Positions 1-9,177 are shown, counted from the stretch's first letter. The stretch is 64,000 nucleotides of DNA from Thermomicrobiales bacterium (GCA_023957015.1 JAMLHR010000008.1:1-64000), one strand, 5' to 3'. The notes: a model not told the origin generated them from the letters alone. Translations and numbers: made by a program.

Positions 1-613
1 TGCTGATGACGTGATCAGCCGAAGGCAGTACATCCCACAACGCGTCAAACGACACACACCGCTCGAAGCCGTCAATCTGGCGACCTGAACGCGAGGCGCC
101 GATCATCTTGCACCCAAAGGCGCCAAGCCGCCGGGCGATATCCTGACCGATGCTGCCAGTACCGAGACACAACACCGTCTGACCACCCAGTTCGAAGTAG
201 GTGGGCTGCTCATCCCAGTGTCGCCACCAGTGTTTCTCCTGATCCCGGACGAAGCGGGGAATCTCGCGGGCAAATGCCAGCATCATCGCGATCACGTGCT
301 CGGCGATATTGGCGCTATTCACGCCACTGCCATTGGTCAGCACGATGTTCTTCTCGCGAAGAGCTGGTGTCAGCGTCCCCTCAACCCCCACCCAGGGAAC
401 ATGCTGCCAAACGAGCTGATCTGCAATCGCGATCTCATCATCGGAGAGTCCGCCACCAATGACCATCTGGGCATCGGGCAAATGCCGCACACGTTCCTCA
501 GGTGTCGTAGCAAACACCACCTCGGAGTGAGGCATCGCCTCAGTAACGACTTCGAATGTGTGCTGATTCGGGTAACCAACAAAGACGATTTTGCGAAGCT
601 CTGGTCGTTGCAT
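1..613 (-). CDS. D-isomer-specific 2-hydroxyacid dehydrogenase, partial
   Basis: The N-terminal 204 codons of an NAD-dependent 2-hydroxyacid dehydrogenase; the 3' part lies beyond the left edge. Reading leftwards from the ATG at 613 (MQRPELRKIVFVGYPNQ), the substrate-domain half is followed by a Rossmann segment with the glycine motif CLGTGSIGQDIARRLGAFG near residues 154-172 and a basic residue after the following strand (ASRSGR), which may favour NADP. The family reduces 2-keto acids or glyoxylate/hydroxypyruvate to the D-hydroxy acid in the cytoplasm. The exact substrate cannot be assigned. It is transcribed in the same direction as the purine permease gene but is separated from it by a hairpin terminator. 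Confidence 0.8.
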   Translation of the reverse strand, partial: MQRPELRKIVFVGYPNQHTFEVVTEAMPHSEVVFATTPEERVRHLPDAQMVIGGGLSDDEIAIADQLVWQHVPWVGVEGTLTPALREKNIVLTNGSGVNSANIAEHVIAMMLAFAREIPRFVRDQEKHWWRHWDEQPTYFELGGQTVLCLGTGSIGQDIARRLGAFGCKMIGASRSGRQIDGFERCVSFDALWDVLPSADHVIS

Positions 614-639
614 TGGGATCCTGTTCATTGCTTGGAGAC

Positions 640-670
640 AAAGGAGAGGACTCAGGTGAGTCCCCTCCTC
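640..670 (-). terminator. Rho-independent terminator of the purine permease gene
   Basis: On the minus strand a GGAG(G)GGACTC arm pairs with GAGTCC(T)CTCC around a short loop and is followed by TTTG. It lies about 75 bases past the stop of the permease gene and before the dehydrogenase start. Confidence 0.55.
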
Positions 671-745
671 CAGTGTATCGAAATCTCAGCGTCAGAGACT
701 AAACTCCTCCGCCATGGCTTGGGCGGATTGCCCTACTCCACCACT

Positions 746-2161
746 CTAGAACTGTGCGTCGAACAATGCCCAGCGCAGGAAATACAGCAGGAACAATGCA
801 GCAATGACATACATCGCCGGATTGACTTCCTTCGCCTTACCGCGCGCGAGCTTGATGATCACATAGCTAACGAAACCGGCACCGATACCGTAGGTGATGT
901 TGAAGGTGAAGGGCATGACCAACATAGTGAGGGCCACCGGGAAAGCATCCTCCATATTGGACCAATCGATGCCCTTACGCTGTCCGTGACGATCCTCGCC
1001 CTCATCATCGGCAAGGGTGTTCATCATGAGCAGACCGACGACGATCAGCGCCGGAGCGGTCGCGACGGCGGGTACCGCACCGACCAGCGCCACAAATGGC
1101 AGCGCAAGTAAGAAGAGGATACCGGTAACGACGACGGTAAGACCCGAGCGACCACCGACACTGACACCGGCCGTCGATTCGATATAGGAGGTCGCTGAGC
1201 TGGCGCTGGCAGCACCACCGGCCACGGCGGCCAGGGAGTCGATCAACAGCGGCTTCTCCGCATCCGGGAACTCACCCTTCTCATCCAGGTAGCCAGCCTG
1301 ACCACCGACAGCGATAAGCGTACCCATCGTATCGAAGAAGTCGGTCATCAGGAGGCTGATCACCACCAGAATGGCAGTGAGCGCGCCCAGCTTGCTGAAG
1401 TATCCGAAGCTGAAATCGCCAAGCAGCGCGAAGTCCGGACCAGAGAACGGATGATCCGGGAAGACGGCGACATTGCCGGGAACGATGTAGGCGACGATCG
1501 TGGCGATAATCATGCCCCAGAAAATGGCAGCTTTCACGTTGCGGGCCATGAGGATGATGATGGCCAGCAAACCAATGATGGCGACGAAGATCGGCCAGGT
1601 GTTGAGCGGTGCGAGATCGAGTCGGCCAGCGGTGCTACCCTCGGCGGTGAAGTCACCGCTGTGGAACATGATGACGCCAGCATTCTTGAGACCGAGTAAC
1701 AGGATGAAGAGGCCGATACCGACACCAATGGCCTTCTTCATGATCAGCGGGACCATCTCCAGCACATAGCGACGGACACCGGTGAGCACCAGCAGGGTAA
1801 CGATGATACCCTCGGTCACCACCACACCCATCGCTTCCGGGAAGGTCAGACCCATCGATCCGACCAACGTGAAGGCGACGATGGCATTGATGCCAAGACC
1901 TGGTGCCAGAGCGACCGCGCGGTTCGTGTAAAGACCCATGGCGATCGACATCACGCCAGCAACCAAACAGGTAACCGTTGCGACCTGCTTGATATCGAGA
2001 CCGGATCCGCCCATGTTGAGCGTGGCCGGATTCACGAAAATGATGTAGGCCATAACCATGAATGTGGTTAGGCCAGCGATAAACTCCGTACCGAGATTAG
2101 TGCCGAGTTTGGACAACTTGAACTGCTTCTCAAGGAATCCACCGGCGTCGACGGATGACAT
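746..2161 (-). CDS. NCS2-family purine permease (AzgA-like)
   Basis: Membrane permease of about 471 residues for hypoxanthine, guanine, adenine or xanthine, driven by proton symport. The sequence shows the AzgA-type N-terminus (GTEFIAGLTTFMVMAYIIFVNP), the following NTATCL-like helix (VATVTCLVAGVMSIAMGLYTNR), APGLGINAIVAF, and the later signature SATSYIESTAGVSVGGRSGLT, with 12-13 hydrophobic segments. The start at 2161 is preferred over an upstream in-frame start at 2221 because GAGGGGGAG sits just before it. No purine riboswitch is visible in the 130 bases upstream. It follows moaA on the same strand. Confidence 0.88.
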   Translation of the reverse strand: MSSVDAGGFLEKQFKLSKLGTNLGTEFIAGLTTFMVMAYIIFVNPATLNMGGSGLDIKQVATVTCLVAGVMSIAMGLYTNRAVALAPGLGINAIVAFTLVGSMGLTFPEAMGVVVTEGIIVTLLVLTGVRRYVLEMVPLIMKKAIGVGIGLFILLLGLKNAGVIMFHSGDFTAEGSTAGRLDLAPLNTWPIFVAIIGLLAIIILMARNVKAAIFWGMIIATIVAYIVPGNVAVFPDHPFSGPDFALLGDFSFGYFSKLGALTAILVVISLLMTDFFDTMGTLIAVGGQAGYLDEKGEFPDAEKPLLIDSLAAVAGGAASASSATSYIESTAGVSVGGRSGLTVVVTGILFLLALPFVALVGAVPAVATAPALIVVGLLMMNTLADDEGEDRHGQRKGIDWSNMEDAFPVALTMLVMPFTFNITYGIGAGFVSYVIIKLARGKAKEVNPAMYVIAALFLLYFLRWALFDAQF

Positions 2162-2291
2162 TGCTACTCCCCCTCTTTCCCCAAAGAGATCGCGATCAAC
2201 CAACTGCGAAATCGATTCCATTGTGGGATGCTGCGGAGATTGTTACAAGATGTACAAACGACCGTGTCGGATAATTCCCGACCGGACACGC

Positions 2292-3320
2292 CTATCCACC
2301 GATCTGGGACATGCCTCGAATCGTGCGGATGTGTTCCTCCCAGGCCGCGTGACCCCACGGTTTGGTCCACACACCCTGACGAATCAGATCAGCGAGCTCA
2401 GCGTTGCTCGCTCCTTGCCGCATCGGATCGCGCAGATTGACCTCGTCGCCGTGCAGGAGGCAGAGTCGGAGATTACCGTCAGCCGTCAATCGGACACGAT
2501 TGCAAGTCTCACAGAATGGTTCAGACATGGGTGAGATGAAGCCAATCGTGCCGGCCGCACCGGGAATCCGCCAGACGCGAGCGGGATCGGAATCGTGAGA
2601 TGGCAGCTGTTCCAGGGGACCGAACTCGGACTCGAGATCGGACAATGTCTCCGCCGATGTGACTAATCCATCCTCGTAGATCATACCGACTCCTTCCATC
2701 GGCATGATCTCCAGGAAACGCACCTGCCATGGACGGGTAAGCGTTAGCCTGGCGAGCTCCAGTACATCGTTCTGATTGTGATCACGGACAACAACGCTAT
2801 TGAGCTTGATGGGGCCAAGTCCAACATGATCAGCAGCCTCGATCCCCTGCCAGACGAGATCAAGGCGCCCGCCTCGGGTCATGAATCTGAATCGCGCCGG
2901 ATCAAGTGTATCGATGCTGACATTGACGCGATCCAGTCCCGCATCCTTGTAATCTTGGGCCTTGTTTGCCAACAACAACGCATTGGTTGTCATCGCCATC
3001 TCGCGAATACCCGGGAAGGATTTGAACGCCCGAATCAGATCGGTGAGATGCGGTCGGATAGTGGGTTCGCCGCCGGTCAACCGAATCTTGGTCACACCTT
3101 GCTCGGCGAAGATACCGACGAGACGAATCAGTTCGTCATCCGTCAGTATCTCGTCTCGCGGTTGGAACTGCATACCGCTCGCGGGCATGCAGTAGAGGCA
3201 ACGGAAGTTGCATCGATCGGTGAGCGAGATGCGCAGGTAATCCATTGTGCGGCCGAACTGATCCTGCAGTCCGGGCGTCACACCCAAAGGGTAGATTGTG
3301 AGTGGCTGAATCGTGGCCAT
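2292..3320 (-). CDS. moaA: GTP 3',8-cyclase (molybdenum cofactor biosynthesis)
   Basis: Radical-SAM enzyme of 342 residues that converts GTP to the cyclic intermediate of molybdopterin synthesis together with MoaC. The N-terminal cluster motif is CNFRCLYC (C37, C41, C44), followed by LTGGEPTIRPHL, and the second 4Fe-4S site is formed by CETCNRVRLTADGNLRLC near residues 268-285. The protein ends in the Gly-Gly tail typical of MoaA, which is needed for activity. GGAGGTGAC precedes the ATG. No other moa/mod gene lies in the window, so the pathway must be completed elsewhere. Confidence 0.95.
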   Translation of the reverse strand: MATIQPLTIYPLGVTPGLQDQFGRTMDYLRISLTDRCNFRCLYCMPASGMQFQPRDEILTDDELIRLVGIFAEQGVTKIRLTGGEPTIRPHLTDLIRAFKSFPGIREMAMTTNALLLANKAQDYKDAGLDRVNVSIDTLDPARFRFMTRGGRLDLVWQGIEAADHVGLGPIKLNSVVVRDHNQNDVLELARLTLTRPWQVRFLEIMPMEGVGMIYEDGLVTSAETLSDLESEFGPLEQLPSHDSDPARVWRIPGAAGTIGFISPMSEPFCETCNRVRLTADGNLRLCLLHGDEVNLRDPMRQGASNAELADLIRQGVWTKPWGHAAWEEHIRTIRGMSQIGG

Positions 3321-3354
3321 GTCACCTCCACCCCGATGGTAGCATGCGGCTTAT

Positions 3355-4971
3355 CTAAGCCAGCACCGTACCAATACGGCTCATGTCATCGATAAGCTCG
3401 TTCGGGTACTCGGAACACATCACCGCTAACACGTCGCCGGGCTTGAGCGTCGCTACTGTTTCCAGCGTTGCAGTGCGCTCATCGCCGAACTCGACCACGC
3501 CAACGTCCGGTCGATTGGCCGCGGCGACACCTTCCCGCAGAGGCACCAGCATGGCACCTGGCTCACGCCCCCGCAGATAACGGGTGGAGTCTTTCAGCAC
3601 AACCCGATCCGAGGACTCCGTTGCGCGTTGCGCCATCGCTGCCACGGCCTCATCTTCGCGATCACCGGCGGTTCCGACAATCGTGACCAACTGCGCGCCT
3701 TCCGCCACATAGGTTCGGGCGAAGTTGAGGAGATGAACCAATCCGGCTTCGTTATGGGCGAAGTCGATGATCACCGTGGCGTCGTTCACCGAGAAGAGGT
3801 TCAATCGACCCTTGCTTTCCTCTGGAGAACTGCGGAAGGCTTCGAGTCCGATCCGGATATCGTCGAACGAGATACCCAGACCGATGAGCGCCGCAATGGC
3901 AGCCATCGCGTTCTCGACCTGATGCATCGCTCGACCACCAAAGGTCATCGGGATATCGCGGACATTGGCAACGACAACGGACGCCTCACCATCGAGCCAG
4001 GTGATATCACCGGACTCGGTGTAGATGATCGCCTTGCCACCCGTCGAGATGTGAGAGGTAACGGCTTCACTCTTCGGTTCGCGACTGAACAGCACGGGTA
4101 CACCCGTGGTTCCATCCTTCATAGGAAGTGTGTACTCGTTGTCCGCATTGAGAACGCAGAACCCGCCGGGGCGAACAATGCGCGTGACGATCGCCTTAAC
4201 GGAGGCAAGACCGTCTACCGTAGTGATACCGTGCAAGCCCAGATGATCCACCGTAACGTTCGTGACGACGACGACATCGCAGGCATCGTACCCGCAACCT
4301 CTCAGCAACATACCGCCGCGGGCGGTCTCCAGTACGGCGTACTCGAGACCTGGTTCCGCCAGAACACGGCGCCCACCGGACGGACCGGAGTAATCGCCAG
4401 CGATCACCTGTTCGCCATCGATATAGACACCGCTGCTGGATGTCAGCCCGGTTTTGTGCCCCGCGTGTCGCAGAACGAACGCGATCAAACGTGATGTTGT
4501 TGTCTTCCCATTGGTACCGGTGACCGATATGACCGGCACACCAACCTCGGCGGTGTGCACCATCAACGGAGCGTCATCATCATCCGGATGTTCAAGTGTG
4601 GCCTGCAAATCCGCGATTATCGCCTCGGCGTCCGACCGCTCGCCGATGACTAACTGCGCTGCCCAGGTACCGAGGCTGCGAGCGAAAGCGCGATGCTCCC
4701 AACCAAATGCAACCGCAATGTGTCCGTCTCGATCCATGCGGGTGCTGACAATATCCGGCACCGGCTGACCGGAAAGATTGTGCAGTTGCTCCACCGTATC
4801 GGAGAGCTCAAGCATGATATCCGCTGCACGTGCCTCATCAACATCAGCGAGCTCTACCTTGATCGCTGGCTGCGTCAGAAAGAGATTGGGACCATCCAGG
4901 TCACGGATTTCTTCAATACGCATTGGGTTCACCCGGGTAGGCGCTGACAGCAGCGCTGCGATTCTCTCCAT
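3355..4971 (-). CDS. Mur-ligase family protein (cyanophycin-synthetase-like ligase half)
   Basis: ATP-dependent amide ligase of about 538 residues. A weak N-terminal region of about 145 residues is followed by a Mur central domain with the P-loop VTGTNGKTTTSRLI (near 152-163), the downstream ETARGGML and NVTVDHLGLHGI segments, and a C-terminal ligase domain (VIIDFAHNEAGLVHLL). These match the C-terminal half of cyanophycin synthetase rather than canonical MurC-F, but the ATP-grasp half is absent. The substrate is unknown. The start is uncertain: ATG 4971 has a weak ribosome site, and ATG 4923 (MRIEEIRDLDGPN) is an alternative. Confidence 0.75.
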   Translation of the reverse strand: MERIAALLSAPTRVNPMRIEEIRDLDGPNLFLTQPAIKVELADVDEARAADIMLELSDTVEQLHNLSGQPVPDIVSTRMDRDGHIAVAFGWEHRAFARSLGTWAAQLVIGERSDAEAIIADLQATLEHPDDDDAPLMVHTAEVGVPVISVTGTNGKTTTSRLIAFVLRHAGHKTGLTSSSGVYIDGEQVIAGDYSGPSGGRRVLAEPGLEYAVLETARGGMLLRGCGYDACDVVVVTNVTVDHLGLHGITTVDGLASVKAIVTRIVRPGGFCVLNADNEYTLPMKDGTTGVPVLFSREPKSEAVTSHISTGGKAIIYTESGDITWLDGEASVVVANVRDIPMTFGGRAMHQVENAMAAIAALIGLGISFDDIRIGLEAFRSSPEESKGRLNLFSVNDATVIIDFAHNEAGLVHLLNFARTYVAEGAQLVTIVGTAGDREDEAVAAMAQRATESSDRVVLKDSTRYLRGREPGAMLVPLREGVAAANRPDVGVVEFGDERTATLETVATLKPGDVLAVMCSEYPNELIDDMSRIGTVLA

Positions 4972-5025
4972 CAACCGTTATCGCCGAAAACTTGTGTGTA
5001 TTGTGGTGGTTTCGAGCGGATTTCG

Positions 5026-5970
5026 CTAGAGGACCCACACCTGCAGGACGACCACGATCAGGTTGTAGGTAGCGTGGGCGATGACGGCGGCCATGGTGCC
5101 ATATCGCTTCGCTAACCATCCAAAGGTCAACCCCATCAGGAACAGACCCAGAAGAATCCAGGTAAAGCCATATTGGGCGTGCAGGAAGGTGAATAGCAAT
5201 GCTGTTAGCACCATACCCAGGCGGGGTTGCAGCGCACCGCGGAAGAAGACTTCCTCCCCGATACCGGAGCTAAGAGCCAGCACGAGTGCCACGAATGGAT
5301 TCGTCACACCCGCAACAATCGCCTGAACACTCTCCTCAATGCCGTGAACAGCATCGGGTTGAAGCCATTGCGTGAGGAGACCACCGATGTTGGCGGCTAC
5401 GAATGCCACCACCACACCGCCAAGACCCGCGATAATCTGCTGCTGTGTGGGGCGCTGGATACCCAGTCGAGCGGTGGCTTCTTCGCCGGTGCGGTAGTTA
5501 CGATAGCCCACCGCCACATAGGCAATCATGACGAAGGCGACAAGCTGTTGCAGAAGTCCACTGGTGAGCGCAACGCCACTATTGCCAGAGACTACTTCAG
5601 GAGCCGAATCGACGAACGCGGTGGGAATGAGGAATCCGAGCAGGGCCAGAACGATAGCGAGACCCGAGTAGTCGATCGGCGAATCCGGATCCATCGGAGT
5701 GACTTTCGCCACCAGGTTCCGAAACGGCCTGAGCAGCGGCAGGGCCAGCCCCAGTCCGATACCAAGCACCGGTGCACCCTCGCCACGTCCATTGGTGGCC
5801 AGTGCAAGTCCAGCAACGAACATCAACACACCGGGCATACCCCAGAGGAGATACAGCCCCATAACGGCTGCTTTATCCCCGGTGGACGCTTTCTGACACC
5901 AATTGACCAATCCGAAAACAGTCGCGATAGCGATGAAGCTGGCGAACAACGTCGCGGTAAACGTGAGCAT
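5026..5970 (-). CDS. CPBP-family intramembrane metalloprotease
   Basis: Polytopic membrane protein of 314 residues with about eight hydrophobic helices. The CPBP (Abi/Rce1-like) motifs are all visible: EEVFFRG near residues 243-249, a histidine in FLHAQYGF, and HATYNL near the C-terminus, which together supply the catalytic glutamates and metal ligands. Members process prenylated proteins or bacteriocin-type substrates or act as membrane chaperones; the target here is unknown. GAAGGATAATC before the ATG at 5970 supports this start over the upstream one. Confidence 0.85.
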   Translation of the reverse strand: MLTFTATLFASFIAIATVFGLVNWCQKASTGDKAAVMGLYLLWGMPGVLMFVAGLALATNGRGEGAPVLGIGLGLALPLLRPFRNLVAKVTPMDPDSPIDYSGLAIVLALLGFLIPTAFVDSAPEVVSGNSGVALTSGLLQQLVAFVMIAYVAVGYRNYRTGEEATARLGIQRPTQQQIIAGLGGVVVAFVAANIGGLLTQWLQPDAVHGIEESVQAIVAGVTNPFVALVLALSSGIGEEVFFRGALQPRLGMVLTALLFTFLHAQYGFTWILLGLFLMGLTFGWLAKRYGTMAAVIAHATYNLIVVVLQVWVL

Positions 5971-6087
5971 GATTATCCTTCGAAAAGCGATCAAGTGGCC
6001 GGTTACGATGCCTTCGGCGCACCTCGGCAAGTATAGCCGCCAGCGGTGCTAGACTTTCGGTACATTCGGCGTGGATGGGAGTATCTG

Positions 6088-7023
6088 GTGACGGAATCGG
6101 CGAAATCACAACCGACTGGACGAAGCAGCGCCAAGCAACGTCGCGGCGGGCTTGGTCGTGGCCTGGGTTCGTTGATCCCAACAGGCCCAGTTGAGTTTGA
6201 GGCCCCTGTCGAGTCCACGTCTGAGACCGGACTCCTCCAGATATCGATTACTTCAGTGCGCCCGAATCCCTGGCAACCTCGTCTCTCGATGCGACAGGAG
6301 CAGCTTGACGAGTTGGTGGCCAGCATCCGCGTACACGGTGTGATGCAGCCGCTGGTTGTGTCTCCGGCGGACGACACCGGCGTACACACACTTATCGCCG
6401 GCGAACGCCGGTGGCGAGCCTCGACGATTGCCGGACTGGAAGTCGTCCCGGTGGTGGTTCTGGAAGCAACGCCCCAGGCGATGCTTGAGCTGGCCATCGT
6501 TGAGAATGTCGTGCGCGCGGATCTCTCTCCATTGGAGGAGGCGCACGCGTATCGTCGGTTGGTTGAGGATTTCAATCTCACCCAGGGTGAGGTGGCCGAG
6601 CGCGTTGGCAAGAGCCGCGTGGCAGTGACCAATACGTTACGGTTGTTGAACTCACCGGAGCAGGTGCAGCAGGCGTTAGTGGACGGCGACATCACCGAGG
6701 GGCACGCCAGAGCGTTACTTGGGTTAACCACTATCGCCGATCAGCTGGCCGCATTAGACACGGTGATAGCAAAATCGCTGAACGTCCGGCAAACCGAGCT
6801 CCTGGTGCGAAACTGGTACATCACGCCAAAGCAAACTCCGGTCGCACCGAGAGAAATCGATCCGGAGATCGCGCGTATCGAGAGCAAGTTACGCAGCGTG
6901 CTCAACACGCGTGTTTCACTTAAGCGCAATGCCAAGTCGGTTGGGGCAATTACGATCGAGTTCTACTCGGATGAGCAGTTGCAGGCAATCTACGACAAAT
7001 TGGTCGAAGAGGAGCTCTGGTAA
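6088..7023 (+). CDS. parB: Chromosome-partitioning protein ParB
   Basis: 311-residue ParB/Spo0J. The N-terminus carries the ParA-interacting basic patch RRGGLGRGLGSLIP, followed by the CTPase/ParB-N domain (LVVSPADDTGVHTLIAGERRWRA), the ENVVRADLSPLEEAHAYRRL segment and a helix-turn-helix (QGEVAERVGKSRVAVTNTLRLL) that binds parS. The C-terminal dimer domain is present. I chose GTG 6088 because GGGAG lies 7 bases upstream. ParA is not adjacent, which is unusual, and no canonical parS 16-mer was noticed in the window. Confidence 0.93.
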   Translation: MTESAKSQPTGRSSAKQRRGGLGRGLGSLIPTGPVEFEAPVESTSETGLLQISITSVRPNPWQPRLSMRQEQLDELVASIRVHGVMQPLVVSPADDTGVHTLIAGERRWRASTIAGLEVVPVVVLEATPQAMLELAIVENVVRADLSPLEEAHAYRRLVEDFNLTQGEVAERVGKSRVAVTNTLRLLNSPEQVQQALVDGDITEGHARALLGLTTIADQLAALDTVIAKSLNVRQTELLVRNWYITPKQTPVAPREIDPEIARIESKLRSVLNTRVSLKRNAKSVGAITIEFYSDEQLQAIYDKLVEEELW

Positions 7024-7260
7024 CTAGCCTACTAACCGACTCGCTGCCTGAATTTCGCGGCGAGCCAACTCGGCGAGTTCCCGTCCATATGCAACAGGCG
7101 TTATGTTTCCGTCTTCGTCTTCGATCTCCAGGGCAAGAGAATCGGTATCTCCAGGCCCATTCCGCTCAATACCATTAAGGACGAGCGCCAGAGCATCTCG
7201 TCTATTGTCGAAGGATGCGACAAGATTGATAGTGTCGGTATCCCAAAGAGCATAGAGCAT
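7024..7260 (-). CDS. Small hypothetical protein, 78 aa
   Basis: An acidic cytoplasmic protein (MLYALWDTDTINLVASFD...) that I do not recognise as a characterised family. It starts with AAAGGAGG 8 bases upstream, a very strong ribosome site, so it is almost certainly translated. The pattern is a short beta hairpin (YALWDTDTINLVASF), a helix (RRDALALVLNGIER), a strand with acidic residues and a C-terminal helix. It lies 20 bases downstream of the next gene on the same strand and converges on parB, its stop abutting the parB stop. Confidence 0.7.
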   Translation of the reverse strand: MLYALWDTDTINLVASFDNRRDALALVLNGIERNGPGDTDSLALEIEDEDGNITPVAYGRELAELARREIQAASRLVG

Positions 7261-7280
7261 CTGACTTCCTCCTTTCTGAT

Positions 7281-7682
7281 CTACACAGGCTCGACTCTCA
7301 CTACATACCCTAGGATATCATGGGCATCTCCCCACAACGTAAAATGCTCGCGACCGCCTGTCTTCTCTATCGCGAACGTTCCTTCAGGGAACACAAGTTC
7401 CGCGATGAAGGCATCTCCAAGCCAAGGCTTACCTAACGCCTGGTGCCGAGCCCGGTCAAAGGATGCGAAAAGCGAAAGTCCACGGGAAAGTCTGCGTGCT
7501 TCCGGACTGTCATGGCGCAATGGGATACCCATCTCCGCATATGATTTCATGTCATCAACCGTAGGTATCGCTGCACGACAGATACGATATAGAGTGATGC
7601 CATCCTTCACCTGGGTTCTCCCCAACCACGGTGCAACGTTCGTTTTCCCCGTACTCATGGGCATTTCTACTACGGTGATCAT
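7281..7682 (-). CDS. Hypothetical protein, 133 aa
   Basis: Soluble protein of unknown family. It contains helices with RRLSRGLSLFASFDRARHQA followed by beta-rich sequence ending in GYVVRVEPV. The ribosome site before ATG 7682 is weak (CAGAGCAGAT), so a start a few codons later is possible. It probably forms a two-gene unit with the 78-residue protein that follows 20 bases later. The size pairing resembles small two-gene modules such as toxin-antitoxin loci, but no toxin or antitoxin motif is visible. Confidence 0.6.
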   Translation of the reverse strand: MITVVEMPMSTGKTNVAPWLGRTQVKDGITLYRICRAAIPTVDDMKSYAEMGIPLRHDSPEARRLSRGLSLFASFDRARHQALGKPWLGDAFIAELVFPEGTFAIEKTGGREHFTLWGDAHDILGYVVRVEPV

Positions 7683-7701
7683 ATCTGCTCTGACATCATA
7701 T

Positions 7702-7980
7702 CTAGGAGAGATTCCTCACCGTATAGGTGCGGCTCTGCATGAAATTATCAGGCGCCCGCTCACTCACAGCGACGACCTCCCACCCTTCCAGCGCCAGCTC
7801 GATTCCCAGCGTTTCCTGGACCAGCTGATCGATCACCCAGGCAGAATCCTCGCCTTCGAGCATCGCTGGCACGACATCGTCGCGGACAACAACAGTTTCA
7901 TCCCTGGTCTGCAGCATGACGGTAAACCAGCGTTCGTTCTCGCCAATACCGAGTACCCCAGAGACGGTGCCAAAGCGCAT
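7702..7980 (-). CDS. Hypothetical protein, 92 aa
   Basis: Small protein beginning MRFGTVSGVLGIGENERWFTVM and ending SRTYTVRNLS, unknown family, mostly predicted beta strands with an acidic middle (EGEDSAWVIDQLVQE). I chose ATG 7980 because GAGGA lies 8 bases upstream; the longer open frame overlaps the prfB coding region and has no ribosome site. It is transcribed divergently from prfB, with 78 bases between the two starts. Confidence 0.6.
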   Translation of the reverse strand: MRFGTVSGVLGIGENERWFTVMLQTRDETVVVRDDVVPAMLEGEDSAWVIDQLVQETLGIELALEGWEVVAVSERAPDNFMQSRTYTVRNLS

Positions 7981-8058
7981 GGGCGCAGTCCTCGTATACT
8001 TGCCTGCATGATGTGATCGCACCGTGCGATCGACGTATCTACCAGGAGATTGTGCACC

Positions 8059-9175
8059 ATGGCCTCGCGTGACGACCTCTCCAGGAGCCTGACCGAGCTG
8101 CAACAGCGCCTCGAGTCGCTCCGGGGGAGCCTTTGACATCGATAGCGATGAGCGGGAGATCGCCGATCTGGAACACCGCAGCGGTCAGCCAGAGTATTGG
8201 GATGACCCAGATACCGCCCAGAAAGAAATGCGACGGCTCGGCGAGCTGAAGGCTAGGGTCGATAGTTTTTCCAGCACCGAAACCGCGGTAAATGACTACC
8301 TCGAGATGATCGAGCTGGCCGACGATGAGCCGGAGATCCTTGATGAAATAGACGCTGAACGCAACGAGCTGATCGCAGTTGTGGATCAGCTTGAGCTCGA
8401 GTCAGCGCTGGACGGACCACACGATCGAGCAAACGCGATTCTGGTGATTCACTCGGGCGAGGGTGGTGTTGACGCCCAGGATTGGGCCAGCATGCTCAGC
8501 CGGATGTACCTGCGTTGGGCGGACAAGCGTCACCTCAAGGCCGAGTTGTTGGACACGACCGATGGTGAAGAAGCCGGTATCAAAAACGCCACGATCGAGG
8601 TCCAGGGACAGAATGCATACGGCTTCCTCAAGGGTGAAGGCGGTAGCCATCGTCTAGTGAGACTCTCACCATTCGATTCAGCCCATCGTCGGCATACAGC
8701 GTTCGCGTTGGTAGAGGTGCTGCCTGAGATCGAGAACGACAACGACATCGACCTCAAACCAGACGACGTGCGGGTGGATACCTATCGCGCATCCGGTGCC
8801 GGTGGTCAGCACGTCAACAAGACGAGCTCGGCTATCCGCCTCACTCACTTGCCAACCGGTATCGTGGTCACATGCCAGAACGAACGCAGCCAACTGCAGA
8901 ACCGGGAGAGTGCGTTCAAGATTCTGCGTTCTCGCCTACTCGAGAAAAAGCTGCGTGAGGAAGCCGCGGAGCGAAACGAACTCAAAGGTGACGCGATCGC
9001 GGCCGGATTCGGTAGCAGGATTCGCTCCTATGTGCTCCATCCGTACACGCAAGTAACCGATCACCGCACTGATGTATCGGTGGGCGATGCCCAGGGGGTA
9101 CTGAACGGTAACCTCGATCCGTTTGTGGATGGCTATCTGCAGTATCTGGTGAAACCCGCGGATGAGAAGGGCTAG
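8059..9175 (+). CDS. prfB: Peptide chain release factor 2, with programmed +1 frameshift
   Basis: RF2 terminates translation at UGA and UAA. The frame opened by ATG 8059 (AGGAG upstream) runs 25 codons to an in-frame TGA at 8134-8136. Skipping one base continues the protein (GAC ATC GAT...) to the stop at 9175, giving about 371 residues, normal for RF2. Visible motifs are the stop-codon-reading SPF tripeptide (RLSPFDSAHRRHTAF) and the peptidyl-hydrolase GGQ loop (SGAGGQHVNKTSSAIRL). The gene reads straight into a ferredoxin-like gene 2 bases later. Confidence 0.95.
8122..8137 (+). promoter_or_regulatory. prfB: prfB autoregulatory +1 frameshift site
   Basis: The sequence GGGGGAGC CTTTGAC has the classical RF2 arrangement: a Shine-Dalgarno-like GGGGG, three bases of spacer, the slippery CTT codon and an in-frame TGA followed by C. 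When RF2 is scarce, ribosomes pause at TGA and slip +1, restoring RF2 synthesis. The site layout is seen directly; the mechanism is known for the family. Confidence 0.93.
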
Positions 9176-9177
9176 GC

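Noticed and set aside
218-1111. Long open frame on the plus strand opposite the dehydrogenase and permease genes
   Set aside because: It has no ribosome site, no family resemblance and lies antisense to a well-supported dehydrogenase and permease; high-GC codon structure produces such antisense frames.
2162-2291. Purine riboswitch in front of the permease gene
   Set aside because: The region lacks the conserved loop sequences and pairing of the purine aptamer and is too short.
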